A stretch of DNA of 64,000 bases from Plesiomonas shigelloides (GTDB lineage Bacteria; Pseudomonadota; Gammaproteobacteria; Enterobacterales; CAMTGL01): NCBI RefSeq assembly GCF_900087055.1, contig NZ_LT575468.1:744001-808000 (forward strand). Direction: 5' to 3'. Under the pieces are notes generated by a model that was given only the letters and a program-made list of their open reading frames with translations, searched no databases and was not told the origin of the DNA. Positions 45,216 through 54,829 of the stretch are shown here, piece by piece. Positions within the stretch are counted from its first letter, which is position 1. Each line of letters opens with the position of its first letter. A program made the translations under genes and the position numbers.

Positions 45216-45974
45216 TTATTCGGCAAACTTACCTTTGAGCTGTGGCCGGTAGCAATCCACCCACATGGCCGTAGCGCCGCAAACGGCAACCGGCATGATC
45301 ACCAGATTGAGCAGTGGGATCATGGTGCATGCGCTGATTAAGGCACCAAAGCCTAAGCTGGTCAGGCGACGCTGCTTGAGGGCATCGCGCATGGTGGCAA
45401 ACGGCACTTTGTGGTTATCAAAAGGATAGTCCGCGTATTGCACGGCCAGCATCCACGCAGTCAGTAAAAACCACAGCACCGGTGCCAAGGTCTGCCCAAT
45501 CACGGGAATAAAGTACAACAGCAGTAGCGCCAGCACTTTGGGTAGGTAATAGGTCAGCTTGCGCACTTCACGCCGTAAAATACGAGGCACGTCGCGCAGC
45601 AGTGTCATCACGCCGGTAACGGGTGGCTCTTCGCCAGTCAGTCTGGCTTCCAATTGCTCTGCTAACAGGCCATTGAATGGGGATGCAATGATATTGGCGA
45701 TAGTGCTGAAAAAATAACCGAACAGCAGCAAGATACTGATCACCGCCAATGGCCACAGCAGATAGTTCAGCCATTGCAACCATTCTGGAACGTGGCTGAG
45801 TAAGCGATCGATCCAACTGCCCAGATGTAACATCAGGGCGTAAAACGAGCCGCCCAGCAGCAAGATATTGACGAGAAGCGGCAAAATCACATATCGCCGG
45901 ATCCCGGGTAAGAAAGCCAGCCGCCATCCTTGCAGAAAATAGCTCATCCCATTTTGTGTCAGCGCTTTGTGCAT
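45216..45974 (-). CDS. cysZ: Sulfate transporter CysZ
   Basis: Inner-membrane sulfate channel that supplies cysteine synthesis, 252 aa against 253 in E. coli. Hydrophobic helices lie at about residues 28-50, 68-95, 145-175 and 205-230. [18 protein letters not shown] at the start and [11 protein letters not shown] are family features. It is divergent from zipA and near cysK, matching the E. coli order apart from the inserted FabH-like gene. Confidence 0.95.
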   Translation of the reverse strand: MHKALTQNGMSYFLQGWRLAFLPGIRRYVILPLLVNILLLGGSFYALMLHLGSWIDRLLSHVPEWLQWLNYLLWPLAVISILLLFGYFFSTIANIIASPFNGLLAEQLEARLTGEEPPVTGVMTLLRDVPRILRREVRKLTYYLPKVLALLLLYFIPVIGQTLAPVLWFLLTAWMLAVQYADYPFDNHKVPFATMRDALKQRRLTSLGFGALISACTMIPLLNLVIMPVAVCGATAMWVDCYRPQLKGKFAE

Positions 45975-46348
45975 AAATTAAGATATCCGCTCTGTACCTG
46001 AATATCGGCATCATAGCGACTGTGCGTCAGTGATTCTAGATAAGTGATTCTCGATATCCGCTACGCCTTGTTAGTATTGATGCATTGAGCATACCGTTGT
46101 TGAGCACACCGCCTTGGCGGTCAGAAAGGGCGAGTGCACCGAGGCGTAACGAGACGGTTGCAAATACGTCAGGCAAAATGGTGCTTAATTAGACAAAAAC
46201 GACGATAAAATTTTATTAACCGTCCAGAAATCTTGCTCAGTACTTGAAGAGCGCTGCACTAACACATAAAGTTAGCAGCAGTAACAGCTATGTATGATGC
46301 ATAGTGTGTGTGGCATAGCCAGAACAGCGGACTGAAGAGATACCAGCG
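45975..46348. other. Divergent region between cysZ and zipA
   Basis: 374 bp without a gene or a repeat that I can support. Promoters for both divergent genes should lie here. Confidence 0.5.
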
Positions 46349-47224
46349 ATGCAGGATTTGCGTCTGATTTTAATTGTGGTGGGAGCGATTGCGATCGCTG
46401 CCTTGTTATTGCATGGATTGTGGGCAAGCCGCAAGGAAAAACCAACAGTCTTCGGGAGTAAACCGGTTAAGCGGCTGAAAAAGACACCGCCTCCGCCGGC
46501 TGCGGAAAGTGAATATGACGATGACGGCATCGGTGCCGTGCGCGTGGTCACCCCGAGTGCTGCGGTATCTCAGGAGCCGACGTTCTCTGCCACCAGTGCC
46601 GATGAGACCGCGTATATGGACGAGGCAGACGATCCGTTAGCTGCGCGTCCTCGTGAGCCGGAGGTGCGTGTCGCAACCCCTGAGCCATCGGTAACGGTAC
46701 GTGCGCCACAAGAGCGTGTGGAGCCGGTGATTGCGCCAGTTGAAGAAGCGCCGGTACAACCGGTACAAACTGTTGCGGCGCAGCCAGCGCCAGAACCGGA
46801 GCCAAAGCGGCCAACGAGCGATGTGCTGGTACTGAACGTTTCGGCGCATCACGGTCAGGTGATCGATGGTGAGCGTTTGCTCAATAGCTTGCTGCAACTG
46901 GGTTTCCATCACGGTGAAATGTCTATTTTCCACCGTCATGTGGATCCGATGGGTAATGGCCCAGTGCTATTCAGTTTGGCCAACATGGTTAAGCCGGGAA
47001 CATTTGATGTGGCGCAGATGCACCATTTCACCACGCCGGGCGTCACGATGTTCATGCAGATCCCTTCTTATGGGGATGCGGGTCAGAACTTTAAATTGAT
47101 GCTGCAGGCCGCTCAGCGTATTGCTGATGATGTGGGCGGGCTGGTTCTGGATGATGAGCGCCGGATGTGGACACCGCAAAAGACCGAAGAATACAAAGTT
47201 CGCATTAAAGCGGTCTGTGCATAA
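46349..47224 (+). CDS. zipA: Cell division protein ZipA
   Basis: Inner-membrane protein that tethers FtsZ at the septum, 291 aa. An N-terminal membrane anchor at about residues 4-27 ([20 protein letters not shown]) is followed by a basic stretch (SRKEK). A long Pro/Glu/Val/Ala linker occupies about 50-150. The C-terminal FtsZ-binding domain is at about 155-291 ([18 protein letters not shown]). ligA follows 86 bp later after a terminator, as in E. coli. Confidence 0.96.
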   Translation: MQDLRLILIVVGAIAIAALLLHGLWASRKEKPTVFGSKPVKRLKKTPPPPAAESEYDDDGIGAVRVVTPSAAVSQEPTFSATSADETAYMDEADDPLAARPREPEVRVATPEPSVTVRAPQERVEPVIAPVEEAPVQPVQTVAAQPAPEPEPKRPTSDVLVLNVSAHHGQVIDGERLLNSLLQLGFHHGEMSIFHRHVDPMGNGPVLFSLANMVKPGTFDVAQMHHFTTPGVTMFMQIPSYGDAGQNFKLMLQAAQRIADDVGGLVLDDERRMWTPQKTEEYKVRIKAVCA

Positions 47225-47235
47225 CCAAATCGTGA

Positions 47236-49323
<2,088 letters not shown>

Positions 49324-49823
49324 TGTTTTTGCCGCAAATTAAGTCCCGCAGTCAGTGATTGGCTGCGGGTTTAATATTGGGAACAAGATCATAAAAGACG
49401 CATTTTTATAACAAATAACTGCGATGTAAATCATATAAATAAGCGTGCTAATAACGCAAGTTATGATCTCGGCACGCTTTATATTGGATAGGGTAATTTG
49501 ATAACTTATTGATTTTTAATGTTTTAATTGTAATTCATTGATCTGCTTCGCATTTGAACCTGCCTATTTTAAATAGTTCCCCGCATGCCCTAATAAATTT
49601 TTGCACTCTGTCATAAATTTATAAAAATCACCCAAATAACCGTTGATGTTTTGCGCTGCAAAAGTACTCTTGTTATGTACCTACTGCCTCCCATACGGAT
49701 AGATGAAGGCATTGCACATTTACCCGTATGGGATTTCGGAAAAATTTTTTCTTTGGGAGAGCTCTGGCTGCAGTGGCTGCATGACAGAGATGGATAAAAG
49801 TCCAACAAATAGGAGTTTCACAC
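49324..49823. other. Porin leader region with hairpins
   Basis: 500 bp, AT-rich, without a gene. It holds a probable ligA terminator (49345-49373), a nested hairpin (49441-49479) and a hairpin in the likely porin leader (49690-49732) followed by AAAAATTTTTT. A porin promoter is expected but not assigned. Confidence 0.6.
49345..49373 (+). terminator. Probable ligA terminator
   Basis: Stem CCCGCAG / CTGCGGG with an 11-nt loop followed by TTTAAT; a modest T run. Confidence 0.6.
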
Positions 49824-50915
49824 ATGTTTAAGAAAAGTATGATTGCCGCAACAATCATCGGTTCTTTCGCCGCCCTTCCTGCTCATGCATACAAAATTGG
49901 CACCGAAAACGGCATGAATGTTGAAGTTTATGGTGTTATCGCCGTTGACTTGAACTACTACGCTGATACCGGTACTGGTTATGACATCAACAACGAATCG
50001 CGTGTTGGTTTCCGCGCAGGCAAGCAAATGTTCGATGATTTCGAAGTTTTTGCGCAGATCGAATCTGGCTATGTAGGTGATGATGGTGGCAGTGGTAAGT
50101 TAGGTGCTCGTGATACTTTTATTGGTGCTAAAGGTTCATGGGGTACGGCCCGTTTCGGTCGTATGCTGACCCCTCTGTATGAGCTGATTGACTGGCCATA
50201 CTCTAACCCTGGCTTAGGTCAAGTATTTGACTGGGGTGGTGATTTTGCCGGTAACTATGATCGTAAAGGCGATACCATTCGTTACGATTCTCCAGTATGG
50301 GGTGGTTTCTCTTTCAGTGTAGCAACCGGTCGTGGTAATACTAGCTCTACTGGCAATAACTGGTACGGCGCAAGTGCACACTACAAAGTTATCGATGCGT
50401 TGACGTTGCATGCGGGCTATGAAAATGGCTCAAACCATGAAGTATCTGGTGCTACTGCTGCAGATATTAAGCTTGTACACCATACTGATGGCTCTGTGTC
50501 TTGGGAGCGTGTAAGTGGTGCTGATGCGGTGCTGGCCGATCGTTCTACTTACTTAGTAGGTTTTGAAGCTAGCTTACCTGCTGGATTCGGTTTCTCTGGC
50601 GCATTCAAGTCTGCTGAGCAGAAAATTAACAATGGCGGTGATAAGAAGACTCAAGACTCTATGTCTATCATCGGCCAGTACTGGAATGGTCCAGTAGGCT
50701 TTAAACTGGGTTATGCGAAGAACTTTGATTACGAGCTTAATGGTAATAAGGTTGAAAATACAGCTGATGAAGTGGTATCTGGTCAGTTGATGGCTGTAGT
50801 TAATGATTTTGTACCTTATGTACGAATCGGCCACCGTGATGTTTACAACGATGGCAAAGCTGATGGCGGTTCAAAAGGCATGTTCTACTTGGTTGGTATG
50901 GAATACGGTTTCTAA
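49824..50915 (+). CDS. Gram-negative trimeric porin, OmpU-like
   Basis: Outer-membrane general diffusion porin, 363 aa. The signal peptide ends ALPAHA at residue 22. The mature N-terminus (YKIGTENGMNVEVYGVIAVD) and RVGFRAGKQMFDDFEVFAQIE resemble Vibrio-type OmpU/OmpC porins. A constriction-loop-type segment (GRMLTPLYELIDWPYSNPGL) is present, and the protein ends in the beta-signal YLVGMEYGF with terminal Phe. TAGGAG lies about 8 nt ahead of the ATG. Codon choice is strongly biased to preferred codons, as in highly expressed genes. Confidence 0.9.
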   Translation: MFKKSMIAATIIGSFAALPAHAYKIGTENGMNVEVYGVIAVDLNYYADTGTGYDINNESRVGFRAGKQMFDDFEVFAQIESGYVGDDGGSGKLGARDTFIGAKGSWGTARFGRMLTPLYELIDWPYSNPGLGQVFDWGGDFAGNYDRKGDTIRYDSPVWGGFSFSVATGRGNTSSTGNNWYGASAHYKVIDALTLHAGYENGSNHEVSGATAADIKLVHHTDGSVSWERVSGADAVLADRSTYLVGFEASLPAGFGFSGAFKSAEQKINNGGDKKTQDSMSIIGQYWNGPVGFKLGYAKNFDYELNGNKVENTADEVVSGQLMAVVNDFVPYVRIGHRDVYNDGKADGGSKGMFYLVGMEYGF

Positions 50916-50943
50916 TATTCACCTACCGAGTTAGACCTAATGG

Positions 50944-50975
50944 AAAAGGCGAGCGTAAGCTTGCCTTTTCTTTTT
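50944..50975 (+). terminator. Terminator of the porin gene
   Basis: Stem AAAAGGCGAGC / GCTTGCCTTTT (one G-T pair) with a GTAA loop and a following CTTTTT. Confidence 0.88.
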
Positions 50976-51105
50976 GGATAAAATATATCCGTGCGAGTAT
51001 TAAAATTAATTAAGCCATTACATCAGATACGGCATGGGGCGGTGAGTTATAACAGATTGGATGTAAGTGGGGGAGAACGACAGGTAATCGTTAATCAGGG
51101 GAAAT

Positions 51106-51131
51106 AAAAAGCCTTGCAAAGAAGGCTTTTT
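51106..51131 (-). terminator. Terminator of the DUF2057 gene
   Basis: Stem AAAAAGCCTT / AAGGCTTTTT with a 6-nt loop, 8 bp beyond the stop on the minus strand. Confidence 0.85.
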
Positions 51132-51138
51132 ATGAAGG

Positions 51139-51867
51139 TTATTTGATGTTTTGTACCGCCCAACTGATGAATTTCTTTTGTGTTTCGCTATCGTATTGAT
51201 TAAATAATTGCTGTAGCTGTTCAATGTTTTTATTATTCGATACGGCTGTTGTTGCCGGTGCTGAGGCTTGTACTGGCGCAGTGGTAGCTACCACTGTGGA
51301 TGCTAGAGCAGCTGTTGGCTGCGAGGATCCGGTATGCTCGCCGAGCAGATTAGCCATTTTGACGTTGATGCTTGGTAGGCTAGCAGGCTTGTTCTGTTGA
51401 TTATATTTATAGAGCTCTTTGTCAAAATCGCGAACAAACTGGAATCCGCCGCTCATGAGCACATCTTTAGCTATCGCGATTGGGGCATTGTTCGCGATAT
51501 TGTTAATGGTATAGTTTTGCTTTTTAGCAAAGAGTAGCGCCTCATCCCGATTTTCAATTTTAGGAATATCCAGTTTTAAATTCTGATTCGAGGCATCGAA
51601 CTTTACGATATAAGCATCGGATACGAATTTTTCATACCCACCTGAATTTCTGACCATATTTTCATAACGGAAAACGATCTGGTTTTCGCCATCAGGCAGA
51701 ACAAAAGTAGGGCTTTTTAGCTGAGCTTTGAGCATGTCAGGAGTCGCTTCTTCTCCATTCACCATAATCATAACCAGCGAAGGTGGAAGCTCAAGATTGA
51801 CTGCTGCTTGTGCAGTAAGACTGCTTACACCAATAAGGGTGCATAGCAATGTTTTGCGAATTAACAT
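51139..51867 (-). CDS. DUF2057 (UPF0319, YccT-like) exported protein
   Basis: Periplasmic protein of unknown role, 242 aa. The signal peptide ends SSLTAQA at residue 21. The DUF2057 core follows with NLELPPSLVMIMVNGEEA and GENQIVFRYENMV. An Ala/Thr/Val/Ser linker at about 178-212 precedes a short C-terminal helix (IEQLQQLFNQYDSETQKKFI). E. coli YccT (CsgI) is reported to interfere with curli secretion, but that role cannot be assumed here. It has its own terminator. Confidence 0.85.
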   Translation of the reverse strand: MLIRKTLLCTLIGVSSLTAQAAVNLELPPSLVMIMVNGEEATPDMLKAQLKSPTFVLPDGENQIVFRYENMVRNSGGYEKFVSDAYIVKFDASNQNLKLDIPKIENRDEALLFAKKQNYTINNIANNAPIAIAKDVLMSGGFQFVRDFDKELYKYNQQNKPASLPSINVKMANLLGEHTGSSQPTAALASTVVATTAPVQASAPATTAVSNNKNIEQLQQLFNQYDSETQKKFISWAVQNIK

Positions 51868-52012
51868 TGATCGTTCCTATTTAGACGAAGTGGCCTTGTT
51901 ATTGTAACGATCAGCTTGTTTTAGATAATAGGGGTTGCGAGTAATTATGGATGCTGGCGCAAATAACGGAAATCTATAGGGGTTCTGTTCAATAAAATGC
52001 TTGACTGAGCGC

Positions 52013-52046
52013 ATACTCACCGACGGATCCTTTTATCGGTGAGTAT
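52013..52046 (-). terminator. Strong hairpin after the small exported gene
   Basis: An 11-bp perfect stem ATACTCACCGA / TCGGTGAGTAT with a 12-nt loop lies 7 bp beyond the stop of the 68-aa gene. A U run does not follow immediately, so it may act by stabilising the 3' end and not as a classical terminator. Confidence 0.45.
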
Positions 52047-52052
52047 GATCCA

Positions 52053-52259
52053 TCAATTGGTGTTTTTTTGCGGTGGGATGACCTTTTCAGGATTAAATCG
52101 AGCAAAATTATCTAAGCAGACAAAAAGATTATTTGCTGTAGCGCAATGCTGTAATGCCGCTTCAGGAAAGTAAGTTGGCGTTCCTGCAAGAGTAAAAGCA
52201 AATGCCGTAGAACTAAGCCCTGATGCTAGCAGTAATGTAAGTGCAATTACCCGTTTCAT
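52053..52259 (-). CDS. Small exported protein of 68 aa with two cysteines
   Basis: I do not recognise the family. A clear signal peptide (MKRVIALTLLLASGLSSTAF, cut after Ala20 or so) leaves a mature part of about 48 aa. Cys38 and Cys47 could form one disulfide. AGAGGT lies about 7 nt before the ATG. The gene is alone, between the DUF2057 gene and the tRNA cluster, with a strong hairpin after the stop. The signal peptide, ribosome site and hairpin together support a real gene. Confidence 0.65.
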   Translation of the reverse strand: MKRVIALTLLLASGLSSTAFAFTLAGTPTYFPEAALQHCATANNLFVCLDNFARFNPEKVIPPQKNTN

Positions 52260-52428
52260 GTGAATGACCTCTATCGCGTATATGTGACAAATGTTGTGTT
52301 TGCGTGTTCACGTACATGTCGTTACAGTTACAAATATAGAGGTGGATAACAAAATTTCCACGTTGAAGCGTTATTTTTTGGTTCACATTAAGATTTGACT
52401 TGGAGATCAATCGGTTGGGTTTGCATAC

Positions 52429-52457
52429 AAAAAAGCGCCTAATTAGGCGCTTTTTTT
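52429..52457. terminator. Terminator of the Val/Lys tRNA operon
   Basis: Perfect palindrome AAAAAAGCGCCTAA / TTAGGCGCTTTTTT plus an extra T. It lies about 50 bp beyond the last tRNA on the minus strand and is symmetric. Confidence 0.92.
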
Positions 52458-52508
52458 ATTCGATAACCATACAAATGAATATGCAAATGATGTTTATCGA
52501 CAGAAATA

Positions 52509-52584
52509 TGGTGGGCGATACCGGGTTCGAACCAGTGACCCCCTCCTTGTAAGGGAGGTGCTCTCCCAGCTGAGCTAATCGCCC
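52509..52584 (-). tRNA. tRNA-Val (TAC), copy 1
   Basis: 76 nt with encoded CCA. Anticodon stem-loop CTCCCTTACAAGGAG gives anticodon TAC. T-loop GGTTCGAACC. Last tRNA of the operon. Confidence 0.97.
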
Positions 52585-52621
52585 TGGGACTTAATCTGCG
52601 ACAGAGTCTACAGAGAAAGAA

Positions 52622-52697
52622 TGGTGGGTCGTGCAGGATTCGAACCTGCGACCAATTGATTAAAAGTCAACTGCTCTACCGACTGAGCTAACGACCC
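52622..52697 (-). tRNA. tRNA-Lys (TTT), copy 1
   Basis: 76 nt with encoded CCA. Anticodon loop GACTTTTAATC gives TTT. T-arm GCAGGTTCGAATCCTGC is intact. Confidence 0.97.
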
Positions 52698-52774
52698 ATC
52701 CTAAAACACATTTTTAACTGAGGAGTACGGTATTTCACGCAATCATCAGGTTTTCCTTCGTGAGAAGGAGAATA

Positions 52775-52850
52775 TGGTGGGCGATACCGGGTTCGAACCA
52801 GTGACCCCCTCCTTGTAAGGGAGGTGCTCTCCCAGCTGAGCTAATCGCCC
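52775..52850 (-). tRNA. tRNA-Val (TAC), copy 2
   Basis: Identical to copy 1 by eye, 266 bp from it; CCA encoded. Confidence 0.97.
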
Positions 52851-52887
52851 TGGGACTTAATCTGCGACAGAGTCAGCAGAGAAAGAA

Positions 52888-52963
52888 TGGTGGGTCGTGC
52901 AGGATTCGAACCTGCGACCAATTGATTAAAAGTCAACTGCTCTACCGACTGAGCTAACGACCC
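52888..52963 (-). tRNA. tRNA-Lys (TTT), copy 2
   Basis: Identical to Lys copy 1 by eye; CCA encoded. Confidence 0.97.
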
Positions 52964-53040
52964 ATCCTAAAACACATTTTTAACTGAGGAATACGGTGTT
53001 TCACGTAATCATCAGGTTTTCCTTCGTGAGAAGGAGAATA

Positions 53041-53116
53041 TGGTGGGCGATACCGGGTTCGAACCAGTGACCCCCTCCTTGTAAGGGAGGTGCTCTCCCA
53101 GCTGAGCTAATCGCCC
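53041..53116 (-). tRNA. tRNA-Val (TAC), copy 3
   Basis: Same sequence as the other Val copies; CCA encoded. Confidence 0.97.
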
Positions 53117-53153
53117 TGGGACTTAATCTGCGACAGAGTCAGCAGATAAATAA

Positions 53154-53229
53154 TGGTGGGTCGTGCAGGATTCGAACCTGCGACCAATTGATTAAAAGTC
53201 AACTGCTCTACCGACTGAGCTAACGACCC
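53154..53229 (-). tRNA. tRNA-Lys (TTT), copy 3
   Basis: Same sequence as the other Lys copies. The spacer before it differs slightly (AGATAAATAA). Confidence 0.97.
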
Positions 53230-53306
53230 ATCCTAAAACACATTTTTAACTGAGGAATACGGTATTTCACGTAATCATCAGGTTTTCCTTCGTGAGAAGG
53301 AGAATA

Positions 53307-53382
53307 TGGTGGGCGATACCGGGTTCGAACCAGTGACCCCCTCCTTGTAAGGGAGGTGCTCTCCCAGCTGAGCTAATCGCCC
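53307..53382 (-). tRNA. tRNA-Val (TAC), copy 4
   Basis: Same sequence as the other Val copies; CCA encoded. Confidence 0.97.
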
Positions 53383-53419
53383 TGGGACTTAATCTGTGAC
53401 AGAGTCTACAGAGAAAGAA

Positions 53420-53495
53420 TGGTGGGTCGTGCAGGATTCGAACCTGCGACCAATTGATTAAAAGTCAACTGCTCTACCGACTGAGCTAACGACCC
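53420..53495 (-). tRNA. tRNA-Lys (TTT), copy 4
   Basis: Same sequence as the other Lys copies; CCA encoded. Confidence 0.97.
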
Positions 53496-53572
53496 ATCCT
53501 AAAACACATTTTTAACTGAGGAGTACGGTGTTTCACGTAATCATCAGGTTTTCCTTCGTGAGAAGGAGAATA

Positions 53573-53648
53573 TGGTGGGCGATACCGGGTTCGAACCAGT
53601 GACCCCCTCCTTGTAAGGGAGGTGCTCTCCCAGCTGAGCTAATCGCCC
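53573..53648 (-). tRNA. tRNA-Val (TAC), copy 5
   Basis: Same sequence as the other Val copies; CCA encoded. Confidence 0.97.
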
Positions 53649-53685
53649 TGGGACTTAATCTGCGACAGAGTCTACAGAGAAAGAA

Positions 53686-53761
53686 TGGTGGGTCGTGCAG
53701 GATTCGAACCTGCGACCAATTGATTAAAAGTCAACTGCTCTACCGACTGAGCTAACGACCC
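53686..53761 (-). tRNA. tRNA-Lys (TTT), copy 5
   Basis: Same sequence as the other Lys copies; CCA encoded. Confidence 0.97.
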
Positions 53762-53838
53762 ATCCTAAAACACATTTTTAACTGAGGAGTACGGTGTTTC
53801 ACGTAATCATCAGGTTTTCCTTCGTGAGAAGGAGAATA

Positions 53839-53914
53839 TGGTGGGCGATACCGGGTTCGAACCAGTGACCCCCTCCTTGTAAGGGAGGTGCTCTCCCAGC
53901 TGAGCTAATCGCCC
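53839..53914 (-). tRNA. tRNA-Val (TAC), copy 6
   Basis: Same sequence as the other Val copies. Last Val in strict 266-bp register. Confidence 0.97.
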
Positions 53915-53951
53915 TGGGACTTAATCTGCGACAGAGTCTACAGAGAAAGAA

Positions 53952-54027
53952 TGGTGGGTCGTGCAGGATTCGAACCTGCGACCAATTGATTAAAAGTCAA
54001 CTGCTCTACCGACTGAGCTAACGACCC
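53952..54027 (-). tRNA. tRNA-Lys (TTT), copy 6
   Basis: Same sequence as the other Lys copies. The spacer on its promoter side is unrelated to the array spacers. Confidence 0.97.
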
Positions 54028-54084
54028 ATCCTACGCTCTAAAAGTGCAGTACACTGCAAACTTAAAGACTTAGCAAGTTTTAAT

Positions 54085-54152
54085 TCGTTAACTGATGTAT
54101 CGTTTATTATTCGATAAACATCTCAGTTAACGACTTCCTTTTAACAAAGGAA
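54085..54152 (-). other. Two hairpins inside the tRNA operon
   Basis: Between Lys copy 6 and Val copy 7, TCGTTAACTGA (54085-54095) pairs with TCAGTTAACGA (54123-54133), with an inner GTTTAT / ATAAAC pair. Next to it CTTCCTTT pairs with AAAGGAAG (54133-54152), ending next to the Val CCA. There is no U run, so these look like processing structures and not terminators. Confidence 0.5.
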
Positions 54153-54153
54153 G

Positions 54154-54229
54154 TGGTGGGCGATACCGGGTTCGAACCAGTGACCCCCTCCTTGTAAGGG
54201 AGGTGCTCTCCCAGCTGAGCTAATCGCCC
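54154..54229 (-). tRNA. tRNA-Val (TAC), copy 7
   Basis: Same sequence as the other Val copies. It has different flanks, outside the 266-bp array. Confidence 0.97.
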
Positions 54230-54264
54230 TGGGATTTTCGCTGCCAAAGTATAGCAGTAAAAGA

Positions 54265-54340
54265 TGGTGGGTCGTGCAGGATTCGAACCTGCGACCAATT
54301 GATTAAAAGTCAACTGCTCTACCGACTGAGCTAACGACCC
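54265..54340 (-). tRNA. tRNA-Lys (TTT), copy 7
   Basis: Same sequence as the other Lys copies. The spacer to Val copy 7 is 35 bp and diverged. Confidence 0.97.
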
Positions 54341-54382
54341 ATCCAGTACCTGAATAATCAGGTTTTCGTGACGGCGAAAGTA

Positions 54383-54458
54383 TGGTGGGCGATACCGGGT
54401 TCGAACCAGTGACCCCCTCCTTGTAAGGGAGGTGCTCTCCCAGCTGAGCTAATCGCCC
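54383..54458 (-). tRNA. tRNA-Val (TAC), copy 8
   Basis: Same sequence as the other Val copies; promoter-proximal, first tRNA of the operon. Confidence 0.97.
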
Positions 54459-54476
54459 GCCGTCAACGAGGGCCGC

Positions 54477-54504
54477 ATTATAGGGGCTAAGCGTTGAGAG
54501 TCAA
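54477..54504 (-). promoter_or_regulatory. Promoter of the Val/Lys tRNA operon
   Basis: TTGACT (54504-54499), a 16-bp spacer and a perfect TATAAT (54482-54477) read on the minus strand, followed by a GC-rich discriminator GCGGCCC. This is the pattern of stringently controlled stable-RNA promoters. It lies 18 bp before Val copy 8. Confidence 0.9.
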
Positions 54505-54613
54505 CGGTTTTTTTAGCCAAACTGTACGTCCGTCGTAAAAACAAGCTATTTGATTTATTTTTCCACAAAATGACTTTTTTTGCATCGCTTTAGCCTGCAA
54601 CGCGTTAGTTACC

Positions 54614-54642
54614 TTGGTGCATTCTGGGGGGAGTGCTAAAAT
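54614..54642 (+). promoter_or_regulatory. Probable gltX promoter
   Basis: TTGGTG, a 17-bp spacer and TAAAAT lie 187 bp before the gltX ATG, giving a long leader. Confidence 0.5.
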
Positions 54643-54829
54643 AAGCGCCACTTTTCAGTTTTATTCGGTGTGCTCTTCTCTATATATAGCGTTTTGCAGG
54701 TTAAACCATGACGGTGTGCTGTGAGTGCTGTGTGTAGTGGCGTTGTGATGTGAGGTATCACGCCGGTAACTACTGACAGAATTTTATACCTGCTTATATC
54801 TACAGCTTTAGCAAAGGCCTGGATTCACC

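Larger units (their letters stand above)
52509..54027 (-). repeat. Tandem array of 266-bp tRNA-Val/tRNA-Lys units
   Basis: Six Val-Lys pairs. Val genes start at 52509, 52775, 53041, 53307, 53573 and 53839, and Lys genes at 52622, 52888, 53154, 53420, 53686 and 53952, each exactly 266 bp apart. The 37-bp and 77-bp spacers are nearly identical between units, differing at a few bases. The 77-bp spacer contains a small CCTTC / GAAGG hairpin. Confidence 0.95.
54459..54829. other. Divergent promoter region of tRNA operon and gltX
   Basis: 371 bp without a gene, containing the tRNA promoter (54477-54504) and a probable gltX promoter (54614-54642). An AT-rich stretch upstream of the tRNA -35 may act as an UP element. 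Confidence 0.6.

Noticed and set aside
52509-54458. CRISPR array suggested by the regular 266-bp repetition
   Set aside because: The repeated parts are complete tRNA genes with CCA ends; the period and spacers do not fit CRISPR.
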